From Eubacteriales Family XIII. Incertae Sedis bacterium (GTDB lineage Bacteria > Bacillota > Clostridia > Peptostreptococcales > Anaerovoracaceae): a DNA stretch of 35,296 nt. The notes under the pieces were generated by a model. It saw only the letters and a program-made list of their open reading frames with translations. It did not search any database and was not told the DNA's origin. The translations under genes and the position numbers were made by a program. Where the stretch lies: NCBI GenBank assembly GCA_031277015.1, contig JAISLZ010000046.1, forward strand, positions 1 to 35,296, given 5' to 3'. Below are positions 23,452 to 33,079 of this stretch, piece after piece; position 1 is the stretch's first letter; every line of letters starts with the position of its first letter.

Positions 23452-24132
23452 ATGTCACGGATTAAAGAATTACCGCAGTCAGAGCGTCCGCGCGAGAGGC
23501 TGATCGCACTCGGGGCAAAGGCGCTGTCGAACCAGGAGCTTCTCGCGTTGCTCATCGGCAGCGGGCTTCAGGGAGAGTCGGCGATGGCCCTCGCGCTCAG
23601 GGTGCTCGGGTATACCGACGAGGGTATCATGTGGCTACAGACCGCTTCTTCGGAGGAGCTTTCGCGGATAACCGGCATCGGCGAGGCAATCGCTTGCCGG
23701 ATATCCGCGGCGGCGGAGCTCGGCAGGCGTATAGCGGAAGGTATGGCCGCGCAGCATATCCGCTTCGACTCCCCGGATGGCATAGCGTCGTTTCTGATGG
23801 AGGATATGCGCTATGCGAGGAACGAGATATTCAAGATACTCCTGTTTAACGTTCGCGGCGAGATGATGGGACGTGAGCTAGTTTCGGCAGGTGGTATCAA
23901 TTCCTCGATAGTGGACGCGAGAGAAGTATTTCGCCCTGCTGTCAGGCGCGGCGCTGCGAGCATCGTGCTAGTCCACAATCATCCGAGCGGTGATCCTTCC
24001 CCTAGCTCGCAGGACATAGATGTGACAGATTCCCTCACAAAGGCGGGAGAGGTGCTTGGGATCAAAGTGATCGATCATCTGATCATAGGAGATGGATGCT
24101 TCACGAGCTTCAGGCGCGAAGGCCTGATATAA
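23452..24132 (+). CDS. radC: RadC family JAB/MPN protein
   Basis: The 226 residues start at ATG 23452; the alternatives are ATG 23425 and 23443 in the same frame. I prefer 23452 because GGATGAGG lies just upstream and MSRIKELPQSERPRERL is the family start. A UvrC-like helix-hairpin-helix region at about 35-70 (LSRITGIGEAIACRI) precedes the JAMM domain with VHNHPSGDPSPSSQDIDVT (His-x-His and Asp zinc ligands). The role is unclear, since the old DNA-repair assignment is not well supported. It precedes mreB, a common order in Firmicutes. Confidence 0.93.
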   Translation: MSRIKELPQSERPRERLIALGAKALSNQELLALLIGSGLQGESAMALALRVLGYTDEGIMWLQTASSEELSRITGIGEAIACRISAAAELGRRIAEGMAAQHIRFDSPDGIASFLMEDMRYARNEIFKILLFNVRGEMMGRELVSAGGINSSIVDAREVFRPAVRRGAASIVLVHNHPSGDPSPSSQDIDVTDSLTKAGEVLGIKVIDHLIIGDGCFTSFRREGLI

Positions 24133-24133
24133 A
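24125..24133 (+). promoter_or_regulatory. Possible extended -10 before mreB
   Basis: TGATATAAA, five of six matches with TGN, overlaps the radC stop and is about 45 bp before mreB. There is no -35. It could give mreB an extra transcript, but readthrough from radC is as likely. Confidence 0.3.
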
Positions 24134-24177
24134 ACAGTGGTCCACATGAATGTTGTACGATAGAAACGAGGCATGAT

Positions 24178-25215
24178 ATGTTCGGTATCGGAGGCAGAGA
24201 CGTAGGAATAGATCTTGGCACAGCCAATACCTTGGTGTACATTAAGGGTAAGGGCATCGTGCTGAACCAGCCTTCGGTCATCGCCGTGGATACTTTCGCG
24301 CGTCGCATCCTCGCGGTGGGGCTTGAGGCGAAGAAGATGATAGGCCGGGTCCCTAAGCACATCAAGGTGGTCAGGCCGCTCGAGGATGGTGTCATCTCAA
24401 ACTTTGAGATGACGGCTGAGATGCTTCGCGTATTCATAAGCAAGGCGATAGATAAAGGGTCGAGGCTCTCAAGCATACGCGTGGTCGTCGGCGTACCGTC
24501 CGGCGTTACTGAGGTCGAGAAACGCGCGGTTGAGGAGGTCGTGCGGTCCATGGGGGCGAAAGACGTATACATCCTCGACGAGCCTATGGCGGCAGCTATC
24601 GGGGTAGGTCTTCCGATCGATGGCCCGACAGGATGCATGGTCGCGGATATCGGCGGCGGCACGTCAGATATCGCCATCATAGCCCTCGAAGGCATCGTCG
24701 TGAGCACTTCCATCAGACATGCTGGCGACAAGTTCAACGAAGCGATCGTCGGCTACATGAGGAAGAACTACGAACTCCTCATCGGCGAGGCCATGGCGGA
24801 GGAGCTCAAGATAGAGATAGGATGCGCGTGGATAGATCCTAAGGAAGCCAAGAAGGGCTTCCGGGAATGGGAGGCCAGCGGACGGGATATAGTGTCCGGC
24901 CTTCCCCGTACATATACGGTCACATCAAGGGATATATATGACGCCCTACAGGAATCGATACAGGTCATAGTGGACGGCATCAAGCAGACACTTGAGAACG
25001 CGCCCCCGGCCATAGCCGAGGATATCGTTCATATGGGGATCGTACTCACCGGTGGAGGCGCCTTGATTCGCGGCCTCGACAGGCTCATATCGGAGGAAAC
25101 GGGGCTGAGCGTCATCATTGCCGAGAATGCCCTTGAGGCGGTTGCTGAGGGTGCGGGCACCTGCCTGTCGAACATAGACAAGCTCGAAAGGTACGCAAGC
25201 TACTACAAAAAATGA
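24178..25215 (+). CDS. mreB: Rod shape-determining protein MreB
   Basis: This 345-residue actin-like ATPase forms filaments under the membrane and guides the elongation machinery. The phosphate-1 motif is VGIDLGTANTLVYIKG, phosphate-2 is VADIGGGTSDIAI, and the adenosine motif is GIVLTGGGALIRGLD. ATG has GAGGC nine bases upstream. mreC starts as ATGA overlap with its stop, so mreBCD are one unit with the PBP2 and MinD-like genes. Confidence 0.97.
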   Translation: MFGIGGRDVGIDLGTANTLVYIKGKGIVLNQPSVIAVDTFARRILAVGLEAKKMIGRVPKHIKVVRPLEDGVISNFEMTAEMLRVFISKAIDKGSRLSSIRVVVGVPSGVTEVEKRAVEEVVRSMGAKDVYILDEPMAAAIGVGLPIDGPTGCMVADIGGGTSDIAIIALEGIVVSTSIRHAGDKFNEAIVGYMRKNYELLIGEAMAEELKIEIGCAWIDPKEAKKGFREWEASGRDIVSGLPRTYTVTSRDIYDALQESIQVIVDGIKQTLENAPPAIAEDIVHMGIVLTGGGALIRGLDRLISEETGLSVIIAENALEAVAEGAGTCLSNIDKLERYASYYKK

Positions 25216-26042
25216 GATGGTTTGCACGGCATAGATTTCTCACGATCATTGCTGCCGTCTTGGCGGCGCTCGTCGTCTTGTTTGCTGTTTCGGTAAATCT
25301 CCAGGGGGACGACACACTAGCGGGCAAGGCCGCTCGATCGTTTGTCACCTTTGCCCAAAAGCCTTTTATTTCATTAAAAGACAAAATTCTGGGAAATGAT
25401 GCGGAAGCAGGCGTTCGAAGCAGGGACGAGATAGATAAATTGCAGTCCGAGATAGAGGAATTGAAGCTGGAGTTGCAGATGTCCAAGCTCACAGCTGAGG
25501 AATATGCGGAGTTAAAGACGTTGTCTGAGGGTCTGAACATGGTCGATCCATCCGTGGCCATTAAGCCCGTGGCTGCGGATGTCATCTCGTACAGCAACAC
25601 CGACACGTTCAACATTTTCACGGTGGATGTCGGCTCTGAGGAGGGCGTTGTGCGCGATTCGGTAGTCATATGCGGCAACGGGCTCGTGGGTCGTGTGATC
25701 AGCTCCGACAAGGGATGGGCGCGTGTCGTCTCTATCACGGACGAGAACAACCGCATAGGTTTTCAGGTGGCGGAACAAAAGGATGGCCGGAACGTGAGCT
25801 TTCTCGGTATCTGCTCCGGAGACGGTGAAGGCAATATGAAGGGAAACCTGCTTGATGAGGAGGGCTTTGCAAAGGAAGGCGACGAGGTGATCACCTCTGG
25901 CCTTGGCGGTATATACCCCGCGGGACTCACGATAGGTAAGGTGACGAAAGCAGGATATACGAAAAAGAGCCAATTGTTGGAAGTGACGATAGAACCCGCC
26001 GCGTACTTTAAAGGTTTGAAAAAAGTGGTGATTCTCATATGA
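25212..26042 (+). CDS. mreC: Rod shape-determining protein MreC
   Basis: The 276 residues have one N-terminal transmembrane span (about 8-28), a coiled coil (about 67-105, RSRDEIDKLQSEIEELKLELQ) and the extracytoplasmic beta-barrel region with VDVGSEEGVVRDSVVICGNGLVGRV and the C-terminal motif DEVITSGLGGIYPAGLTIGKV. It links MreB to the transpeptidase and glycosyltransferase. Both ends overlap neighbours by four bases. Confidence 0.96.
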   Translation: MRWFARHRFLTIIAAVLAALVVLFAVSVNLQGDDTLAGKAARSFVTFAQKPFISLKDKILGNDAEAGVRSRDEIDKLQSEIEELKLELQMSKLTAEEYAELKTLSEGLNMVDPSVAIKPVAADVISYSNTDTFNIFTVDVGSEEGVVRDSVVICGNGLVGRVISSDKGWARVVSITDENNRIGFQVAEQKDGRNVSFLGICSGDGEGNMKGNLLDEEGFAKEGDEVITSGLGGIYPAGLTIGKVTKAGYTKKSQLLEVTIEPAAYFKGLKKVVILI

Positions 26043-26560
26043 GCGCCATGCGATGGTACATAGCCGCCCCGGTGTTTTTCGTGGCTTGCCTCTTGCAGAC
26101 AACTCTGGTCAGCGAGTTTGAGCTTTGGGGCCATTCACCCAATCTGTTGCTTTGCATGGTCTGCGTGTTCTCGTTCCTGTACACGGAGCCATATGGCCTC
26201 GTGATGGGTGTGGTATTCGGCGCGTTGCTCGATATCGCGACCTCATGGTACTTCGGGCCACAGGCCATATCGTTCGTCTTGGCCTTTGCGATAGCGAGGC
26301 CGTTCGGCAAGGTATTCAATCACGAATGGTTCCTACCCCAGATCATGATAGCGGCTATAGCTACGCCCGTCAATGTGTTCCTCATGTGGGTGATGGGTCG
26401 GATCGCCGGTAGCCCTGTGCACGTACGTTTCGCGTTTGAATCTTTGCCCGCCCTGCTTATCATGCATTGCGCTCTCGCTGTAGCGCTACATTTCATATTT
26501 GTCCGTTCCGTCATAAGGCACGGTATAGACAGAAAATATTATGGGGAGATAATGATGTGA
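26039..26560 (+). CDS. mreD: Rod shape-determining protein MreD
   Basis: This 173-residue membrane protein has about five spans, without motifs beyond the family's small size and hydrophobicity. Assignment rests mostly on position between mreC and mrdA and on TEPYGLVMGVVFGALLDIATSWYFG, a typical MreD third-span segment. It starts as ATGA overlap with mreC and its stop overlaps the GTG start of mrdA. Confidence 0.9.
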   Translation: MSAMRWYIAAPVFFVACLLQTTLVSEFELWGHSPNLLLCMVCVFSFLYTEPYGLVMGVVFGALLDIATSWYFGPQAISFVLAFAIARPFGKVFNHEWFLPQIMIAAIATPVNVFLMWVMGRIAGSPVHVRFAFESLPALLIMHCALAVALHFIFVRSVIRHGIDRKYYGEIMM

Positions 26561-29367
26561 GTTCGTGGTATGCCAGCAGGAATAATATACTGATCGTAGT
26601 CTTTGCTGCCCTCATCACGGTGATGGCAGTGAGGCTTTACGTCATCACCGGACCAGAAGGGAAGAAATGGGTCGCTGAGGCGGATTCGAACGCGGTCAGG
26701 ACCATAAGGACTGACGCCCCCAGGGGTGAGATATACGACCGCAACGGTATACTCATCGCGGGTAACCACTCGAGCTATGCCGTGGACTTTTCGAGGAACG
26801 AGATGTCGAACGAGGACGTGAACAATAGCGCTAAGCAGCTCGTGGACATACTGAACAAGCATGAAGAAAAAATCATAGACGAGTTCCCGATACGGGAAGC
26901 GGATGACGGTAGTCTGTCGTACATATATGACAGCAAGATCAAGGAGTGGCTGGATAGCAATGACATGCCCGCAGACTACACCGCTGAGCAAGCCTTTGGC
27001 GAACTCAGAAGCAGGAACAACATCCCGGAGGGGCTCAGCGCGGCCGACGCTCAGCAGAGGCTCATAGATATCGGCATCATTCCGCCAATATCCGTAAGCG
27101 ATTCAAAATACACATTTACACATGATATCGAAAAGAAAAATTTCCTTGAACTTCATAAAGTGAAAGATTCACCGGACGCCAGGAAAGCCTATGACTCCAT
27201 CAGGGAGCTATATAAGATCGATAAGCAGTTCCCGGGATTGACCGAAAAGGAGGCAAGGCAGCTCATCGTCGTAAGGAGCGCATTGACCTCTCTCGGCTAT
27301 TTGCAGTGGATGCCCGCCAAGATAGCGACGGACCTTCAAGAGGAGACCGTGGTTGAGCTTGAAGAAAAGAAACATAACATAGAGGGGATGGAGATCGTGA
27401 CAGAGTCCGTAAGGTATTATCCGGAAGGAAACACGGCAAGTCACGTAGTGGGATATCTTGGGAAAATATCCCAAGACAATCTGAAGAAATACGAAAAAAA
27501 AGGATATAAAGCATCCGACCTCGTCGGTCTGTCCGGCATAGAAGCCTCACAGGAGAGCATACTTAGGGGCGTGGACGGCATGAGGCGTTTGCAGGTCAAC
27601 AACGTGGGCGGTGCCATTCGCGAGCTCGACGAGGCTACGGAGGCGAGGAAGGGTAGCGATATAGCGCTTACTATAGACATGAGATTGCAGAAGATAGCCG
27701 ACGACGCCATCACGAAAGCGCTCAAAGGTATCAGAGCTGGCGGGATATTCACGAGCGAGTTTGGCAACTACACGTTCGAAGATAAATCCCCTAATGCCGA
27801 GGTGGGCGCGGCCGTGGCGATAGATGTCAAGACAGGTGAGCCGTTGGCGATATCTAGTATTCCGGACTTTGATCCGAATATCTTCTCCGAGGGCATATCG
27901 CAGAAGGACTGGGACGCCCTCCAACCGGCTAATCCGAGGGATCCGCTTGCGCCGCGGCCGCTTTACAATGTAGCCGCGCTCACGGCCGTCCAACCGGGCA
28001 GTACGTTCAAGCCTATGACAGGCATCGTCGCTCAGGAGTCGGGCCTCGATGCGTACAGAGAACTCTTCGACGCGCAGAAGGTGGTGATAGGCGATCACTC
28101 ATACAAATGTATGGGTAGCCACGGTTATGTCAACCTGTTCTCCGCGATGGAAGTATCGTGCAACTTCTATTTTTACGACGCGGCTACAGGCAGAGACTGG
28201 GCGAACAGCGGCAGAGATCTTGGCTACGCGAAGAATATCAGTATAGACAAGATATCCGACTACGCAAAGAAGTTCGGCCTCGGAGTGGAGACCGGCGCGG
28301 AGATAGGGGAGACGGTGGCTCCCGCTCCCAGCGCGGAGTCGAAGCTGGAGGGCACGAAGGCCATGCTCAGACAGCGTTTGACAGGTCAGGCCGAGGATCT
28401 ATTCGGCTCCAAAACAGCGAAGAATTACAACAAGCTTATCGAGGCAATAGATCAGATAGTGGGATGGACCGAGGAGAACCCCTCCGTGGCGGAGATAAGA
28501 GACAGGCTCATCGCTCTGGGCGTCAAAAAGGGCAAGGCTACGACGGCCGCCGAGGAGTGCAAATACACCTACTTCAACTACGCGCAGTGGACGACGGGTG
28601 ATGAATTTAACATCGCGATAGGGCAAGGGGAAAACGCTTTCACCACGATGCAGGTAGCCCGATACCTTGCCACCATCGGCGGCGGCGAGCTAAAGTCCAT
28701 GAGCCTCATCAAGGCAGTCGAGGGCGAAGGTGAGGCCATAAGGCCAGCGTCCGCCGATACGGGCGTCAAAAAACAATATGTGAAGAACGTCATCGACGGC
28801 ATGCGCCGTGTGGTATCGGATGGTTCGCTCGCGGACGGGATGTCCGGACTGAACGTCACCGTCGCGGGAAAGACCGGTACGGCGCAGCGCTCGGGATATA
28901 TCAATCCGCCAGACGAAGTCAAATATGTGAAGGAGCATCTATCGGGCATCAACCCGAATCTTTCGTGGAATGAGGTCAACAAGGAGATGAAAAGACTCTT
29001 GTCCGAATACCCGCGCCTGTATCAGAGCAGGAATACCGCGGTGCGCAAGGCCGTCATGAACCTGTCGGGGAACGGATTCAGCGAGGCGAGCATCGACGCG
29101 TTCAAGGATAAATATGCCGACTTCGCTTGGGTAATGGCAATGGCGCCTGCGGATGATCCGGAGATAGCCGTGGTCTGCCTCATCGTACAGGGCGGTCCTT
29201 CAGGCAATGCTTCGCCCGTAGTGCGGGAGATCATAGGGCAGTACTTCAAATTGAAGGATGAGGACAAGAAAAATAGTCTCAGTATCGACTTCGGTACCTT
29301 TTTTACCGAAGATAAGACTGACCGGATCATAAGCGGCCCTGCCGTGACGGTGGCTCAGCATGGGTAA
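26557..29367 (+). CDS. mrdA: Penicillin-binding protein 2 (elongation transpeptidase)
   Basis: The class B PBP cross-links peptidoglycan during elongation. The start is GTG 26557 with GGGGAGA upstream; the track's first 30 residues overlap mreD. The 936 residues have one transmembrane span at about 10-30, the dimerisation region RTDAPRGEIYDRNGILIAGN near 50-70, and a transpeptidase with the active-site STFK (Ser482), SCN (534-536) and KTG (772-774). About 238 residues separate SCN and KTG, around 80 more than in E. coli PBP2, so a lid-like insertion (about residues 580-680) is present. An insertion in the N-terminal region also makes it longer than most PBP2 proteins. Confidence 0.94.
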   Translation: MSSWYASRNNILIVVFAALITVMAVRLYVITGPEGKKWVAEADSNAVRTIRTDAPRGEIYDRNGILIAGNHSSYAVDFSRNEMSNEDVNNSAKQLVDILNKHEEKIIDEFPIREADDGSLSYIYDSKIKEWLDSNDMPADYTAEQAFGELRSRNNIPEGLSAADAQQRLIDIGIIPPISVSDSKYTFTHDIEKKNFLELHKVKDSPDARKAYDSIRELYKIDKQFPGLTEKEARQLIVVRSALTSLGYLQWMPAKIATDLQEETVVELEEKKHNIEGMEIVTESVRYYPEGNTASHVVGYLGKISQDNLKKYEKKGYKASDLVGLSGIEASQESILRGVDGMRRLQVNNVGGAIRELDEATEARKGSDIALTIDMRLQKIADDAITKALKGIRAGGIFTSEFGNYTFEDKSPNAEVGAAVAIDVKTGEPLAISSIPDFDPNIFSEGISQKDWDALQPANPRDPLAPRPLYNVAALTAVQPGSTFKPMTGIVAQESGLDAYRELFDAQKVVIGDHSYKCMGSHGYVNLFSAMEVSCNFYFYDAATGRDWANSGRDLGYAKNISIDKISDYAKKFGLGVETGAEIGETVAPAPSAESKLEGTKAMLRQRLTGQAEDLFGSKTAKNYNKLIEAIDQIVGWTEENPSVAEIRDRLIALGVKKGKATTAAEECKYTYFNYAQWTTGDEFNIAIGQGENAFTTMQVARYLATIGGGELKSMSLIKAVEGEGEAIRPASADTGVKKQYVKNVIDGMRRVVSDGSLADGMSGLNVTVAGKTGTAQRSGYINPPDEVKYVKEHLSGINPNLSWNEVNKEMKRLLSEYPRLYQSRNTAVRKAVMNLSGNGFSEASIDAFKDKYADFAWVMAMAPADDPEIAVVCLIVQGGPSGNASPVVREIIGQYFKLKDEDKKNSLSIDFGTFFTEDKTDRIISGPAVTVAQHG

Positions 29368-30082
29368 GCTCTATCTCGCCGCCTCGGGCAAGGGTGGCGT
29401 CGGCAAGTCCATCTTCTCGTCCAATCTCAGCTCCACGTACGCTGACAGAGGCGTCAAGGTGGCTCTAGTTGATATGAATGTAGGGCTGCGCAACCTCGAC
29501 CTATACATGGGACTGGAAAACAAGGTCATCTTCGATGTGGCGGACGTACTCGCCGGTGTCGTGCCGCCGCGCAAAGCTTTAGTGCGGGACAGGAGGTTCC
29601 CATTCCTGTATCTGCTCGCCACTACGCAGAAAAAGGAAAAGTTCAGCGCCGGTCACGATGACATGAAGCGCCTGTACGAATATTTCAGGAAGAATTTCGA
29701 TGTGACGGTTATAGATGGCCCTGCGGGCGTTAATCGCGAGCTCAGCCTCGCCGCCACGGACGTCGACGCGGCCGTCATGATAACGACGCCCGAATACGTA
29801 TCCCTGCGCGACGCGGACCTCGTGGAACAGACTCTGAGGAAGCAGGGTGTGAAGAACAGGGTCTACGTCGTCAACAAGGTGAACAAGGACTTCCTCGGGA
29901 ACAGCAAACTTCCATCGGTGGAAGTCATCACAAGTACGATGAAGATACCGCTTCTTGGCGTCATACAGTATGACGACGACATCCATATCGCGGCCAACAG
30001 CGGCGTACCCGCTGTCGTTGGAAATGATTCATATATTACGAGAAATTTCAATAAAATTGCTGATAGGCTACTCGCCTATTGA
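29360..30082 (+). CDS. MinD-like ParA-family ATPase
   Basis: The 240 residues have the deviant Walker A SGKGGVGKS (signature Lys11, catalytic-site Lys16), MNVGLRNLDLYMGLEN (matching the MinD DxxxGLRNLDLxxGxEn segment) and VIDGPAGVNRELSLAATDVD (Walker B). MinD from Bacillus is about 268 residues and ends in an amphipathic membrane-targeting helix. This protein stops at NKIADRLLAY, so that helix appears to be missing, and no minC or minE is adjacent. It overlaps the end of mrdA by eight bases. It may be MinD or a relative with another role in the elongation cluster. Confidence 0.8.
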   Translation: MGKLYLAASGKGGVGKSIFSSNLSSTYADRGVKVALVDMNVGLRNLDLYMGLENKVIFDVADVLAGVVPPRKALVRDRRFPFLYLLATTQKKEKFSAGHDDMKRLYEYFRKNFDVTVIDGPAGVNRELSLAATDVDAAVMITTPEYVSLRDADLVEQTLRKQGVKNRVYVVNKVNKDFLGNSKLPSVEVITSTMKIPLLGVIQYDDDIHIAANSGVPAVVGNDSYITRNFNKIADRLLAY

Positions 30083-30097
30083 TAGGCGCGCGCTCCA

Positions 30098-31246
30098 TCA
30101 CCTATGTATAGGGATGCCCGGCGCTGTCTCGGAGTCTACGTGCTTATAAGTGCGCTCTCGGCTTCTCATGCCGCAGCCAGCGATGAGGCCTATCGCTATC
30201 ATATTCGCCATGACTGACGTACCTCCGGCCGATACGAACGGCAGGGTGATCCCCGTGATAGGCATGATGCCGATCGTCATCCCTATGTTTTCGAATATCT
30301 GAAATCCGAACATGCACATGAATCCTACACATAGCAAGCCGCTGAAATATTCCTTGGCGTCGGCCACCGCCCTCCATATGCGCGTGAGCAGAACGAAGAA
30401 TAGCCCTATGACGAGGAATCCACCCAGGAAACCGAGCTCCTCGCATATCACCGAGAAGATGAAGTCCGACTCCGCCACCGGAAGAAACTCCTTTATCGTG
30501 CCGTTGCCTAGTCCCTTGCCCCTTATACCCCCGCTACCTATGGCGAGCATGGACTGGTGTAGTTGAAATGTTTCCTTGATCGTGGTGTCCTCTGGGTGCA
30601 GGAAGGCCACGAAACGTTGCTTCTGATGGTCCTCCAGAAATCTATAGCCGATGGGAAAGAGCAGGACGACCACTCCCACGATACGAAGGAACAGGCTGCC
30701 TCTGATGCCCGCAGCGAAGACCATGCCGATGAAGATGACCGCAATAACTATACCCGCGCCCATGTCGATGAAAGCGACGAGCCCTATAACGGGCGCCGCG
30801 AACAGCAGGGCCCGGATGAATCCAATAAGCGAACCCAATTCTTCACGGTGCTTCTTCAGGTAGGCGGCTAGCGCGATCGTGAACGTTATTTTTACAAGCT
30901 CGGAAGGTTGCATCGTAGTAAAACCGAGATCTATCCACGCCCTGGAACCATACCTCTCAAGGCCCAGGAACGGAACGAACACCGATAGCTGTATGATCAA
31001 AGAGAGTAACCATATGATGCGGTAAAATTTAGAAAAATGTTCGATGTCGAAACGCGCGGCCAGTGCCAGCAGTGCGTACCCCATACCGAACGAGAGTGCC
31101 TGTACATAAATATCGCGCGGGTAGTCCACTTCATCACTCGTTACGCTACCGATTACGAGGATGCCTATGAGCCCGAGAATGGCGGGAAGGATGATCAATA
31201 GCAAGTCTACGCGCTTTAGCCTGTCAAAAAGATTAGTTTCCATCAA
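30098..31246 (-). CDS. rodA: Peptidoglycan glycosyltransferase RodA (SEDS family)
   Basis: The 382 residues contain about ten membrane spans. GSRAWIDLGFTTMQPSELVKI and QSMLAIGSGGIRGKGLGNGT are SEDS signatures. FLPVAESDFIFSVICEELGF carries the catalytic Asp in the large outside loop, and GITLPFVSAGGTSVMANMIAIGL is the C-terminal signature. It polymerises glycan strands in the elongasome with PBP2. It is on the opposite strand to mreBCD-mrdA and converges on the MinD-like gene with a 15-bp gap and no clear terminator. Confidence 0.96.
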   Translation of the reverse strand: MMETNLFDRLKRVDLLLIILPAILGLIGILVIGSVTSDEVDYPRDIYVQALSFGMGYALLALAARFDIEHFSKFYRIIWLLSLIIQLSVFVPFLGLERYGSRAWIDLGFTTMQPSELVKITFTIALAAYLKKHREELGSLIGFIRALLFAAPVIGLVAFIDMGAGIVIAVIFIGMVFAAGIRGSLFLRIVGVVVLLFPIGYRFLEDHQKQRFVAFLHPEDTTIKETFQLHQSMLAIGSGGIRGKGLGNGTIKEFLPVAESDFIFSVICEELGFLGGFLVIGLFFVLLTRIWRAVADAKEYFSGLLCVGFMCMFGFQIFENIGMTIGIMPITGITLPFVSAGGTSVMANMIAIGLIAGCGMRSRERTYKHVDSETAPGIPIHR

Positions 31247-31339
31247 ATAAAATACGCCCTGTACAATACCGTACTACGGGCGGGGGCGGCCTTCCACGCT
31301 TATTTTGGAGGAGTCATGCCATCTCGCCGCGCCACCGCC

Positions 31340-31369
31340 TTGACATTGACTTTCGATGAACATTATAAT
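31340..31369 (+). promoter_or_regulatory. Promoter of rny
   Basis: TTGACA (31340-31345) and TATAAT (31364-31369) are both perfect, 18 bp apart. It lies divergent from rodA and gives a leader of about 125 nt before the RNase Y start. Confidence 0.8.
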
Positions 31370-31393
31370 ATATACGGTATGATTGTAGCAACT

Positions 31394-31431
31394 CTTTGCG
31401 GCATATTGAGATATGGTAGCTCAATGCAAAG
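31394..31431 (+). promoter_or_regulatory. Hairpin in the rny leader
   Basis: CTTTG (31394-31398) pairs with CAAAG (31427-31431). Inside this, TTGAG pairs with CTCAA around a loop of about nine bases. Four Ts follow. It could be a weak attenuator or an RNA stability element near the 5' end of the transcript. Confidence 0.45.
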
Positions 31432-31500
31432 TTTTCAAATAGCAATAAACCCAGATCATAGTTACAGCCTGGGGGCACGGAAGGGAGATTATCACGAGGA

Positions 31501-33042
31501 ATGGAATCATATATAGTCATAATATTGGTCGTGGCGTGCGTCGCCATCGGCTTCTTCTTAGGTTTTGTTGTACACAAAGCGCGCGCGGACAAGACGGTAG
31601 GCAACGCCGAAACCACAGCTAAGAATCTCATCTCGGACGCCGAGAGAAAGGCTGAGGAAATACGTAAGGAGAGGCTGTCTGACGCAAAGGAGGAAGCTCG
31701 CAGGATCAAGAGGGAAACCGACGAGGAAATAAAGGAAAGACGCGAGGATGTCAAGAAGCAGGAGCGCAGGCTCCAGCAAAAGGAAGAAAACATCGATAGA
31801 AAGCTTGAGAATATCGACAAGAAGTTCGAGCAGGCCGACCGCAGGGAAAAGGCATTGGCGGGCAAGGAGAAGGAGCTCGACGAGGCCATTCAGCGTCAGA
31901 ACGTGGAGCTTGAGAATATCTCTGGCTATACGAAGGACGAGGCCAAGCAGATACTGCTAGCCAATGTGGAGAGGGAGATACGCTCCGAGACGGCTGTTCT
32001 CATACGCGAGATCGAAAGTGAAGCGCGTGAAAAGGGTGAGGCTAAGGCTAAGGAGATCATCACTGGAGCTATACAGCGGACCGCCGCCGACCATGTAGCC
32101 GAAACGACGGTTTCAGTCGTACCCCTGCCAAATGACGAGATGAAGGGCCGCATCATAGGGCGCGAAGGACGTAATATCCGCGCCATTGAGACCATGACGG
32201 GCATAGACCTCATCATAGACGACACGCCCGAGGCCGTCGTGCTCTCCGGATTTGATCCTGTCAAACGTGAGATCGCAAGGCTCAGCCTCGAGAAGCTCAT
32301 AGTTGATGGCCGCATCCATCCCGCACGCATCGAGGAGATGGTACAGAAGGCCGAAAAAGAGGTCGCGAGCGTCATCAAGGATGCCGGGGAACAGGCCACG
32401 TTTGAAGTCGGCGTCCACAATCTGCATCACGAGCTCATCCGTCTGCTCGGGCGTCTCAAATATCGTACGAGTTACGGCCAGAATGTTCTGAAACACTCCA
32501 TAGAGGTCGCCCACCTGGCGGGACTCATGGCGAGTGAGCTCAGTCTCGACCCGACCCTCGCCAAGCGCGCGGGCTTGCTCCACGACATAGGCAAGGCCGT
32601 CGGCCACGACGTCGAGGGTACTCATGTGGACATAGGGATGGATATGCTGAAGAAATACAAGGAGAGCCAGACGGTCATAGACGCCATGGCGTCGCATCAC
32701 GGAGACTATGAGGTCAAGAGCCTCGAAGCTGTACTCATCGCGGCGGCGGACGCCCTCTCGGCCGCGCGCCCTGGGGCGCGTAGCGATACTCTGGAGACGT
32801 ACATCAAGCGTCTGCAAAAGCTCGAGGAGATCGCGAACACGACGAAGGGCGTAGAGCATTCCTACGCTATACAGGCCGGGCGTGAGATACGCATAGTCGC
32901 CAAACCCGATGAGGTGAATGACAACGAAATAGTCCTGCTCGCGCGCGAGATCAGCAAGAAAATAGAAAGTGAGCTAGATTATCCGGGTCAGATCAAGGTC
33001 AACGTGCTCAGGGAAACGAGGGCGATAGACTACGCGAAGTAG
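31501..33042 (+). CDS. rny: Ribonuclease Y
   Basis: This is a 513-residue membrane-anchored endoribonuclease that starts mRNA decay. It has an N-terminal transmembrane span (about 4-24), a long charged coiled coil (about 40-195, highly Lys/Glu/Arg rich), a KH domain with [15 protein letters not shown] (about 217-231) and an HD domain with LLHDIGK (His361-Asp362) and the fully conserved [10 protein letters not shown]. Length is as usual (about 510-520). The ATG follows GAGGA directly, with GGGAGA further upstream, so the start is slightly uncertain. RicT, encoded in the same window, is a known modulator of this enzyme in Bacillus. Confidence 0.97.
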   Translation: MESYIVIILVVACVAIGFFLGFVVHKARADKTVGNAETTAKNLISDAERKAEEIRKERLSDAKEEARRIKRETDEEIKERREDVKKQERRLQQKEENIDRKLENIDKKFEQADRREKALAGKEKELDEAIQRQNVELENISGYTKDEAKQILLANVEREIRSETAVLIREIESEAREKGEAKAKEIITGAIQRTAADHVAETTVSVVPLPNDEMKGRIIGREGRNIRAIETMTGIDLIIDDTPEAVVLSGFDPVKREIARLSLEKLIVDGRIHPARIEEMVQKAEKEVASVIKDAGEQATFEVGVHNLHHELIRLLGRLKYRTSYGQNVLKHSIEVAHLAGLMASELSLDPTLAKRAGLLHDIGKAVGHDVEGTHVDIGMDMLKKYKESQTVIDAMASHHGDYEVKSLEAVLIAAADALSAARPGARSDTLETYIKRLQKLEEIANTTKGVEHSYAIQAGREIRIVAKPDEVNDNEIVLLAREISKKIESELDYPGQIKVNVLRETRAIDYAK

Positions 33043-33079
33043 GCGCGATGCCTTTGTGCGCGGCGCGCTTTTACGAGCC

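Noticed and set aside
31316-31516. 66-aa ORF before rny with a GGAGGAG site
   Set aside because: The perfect rny promoter and leader hairpin lie inside it, it overlaps the rny start, and the protein matches nothing I know.
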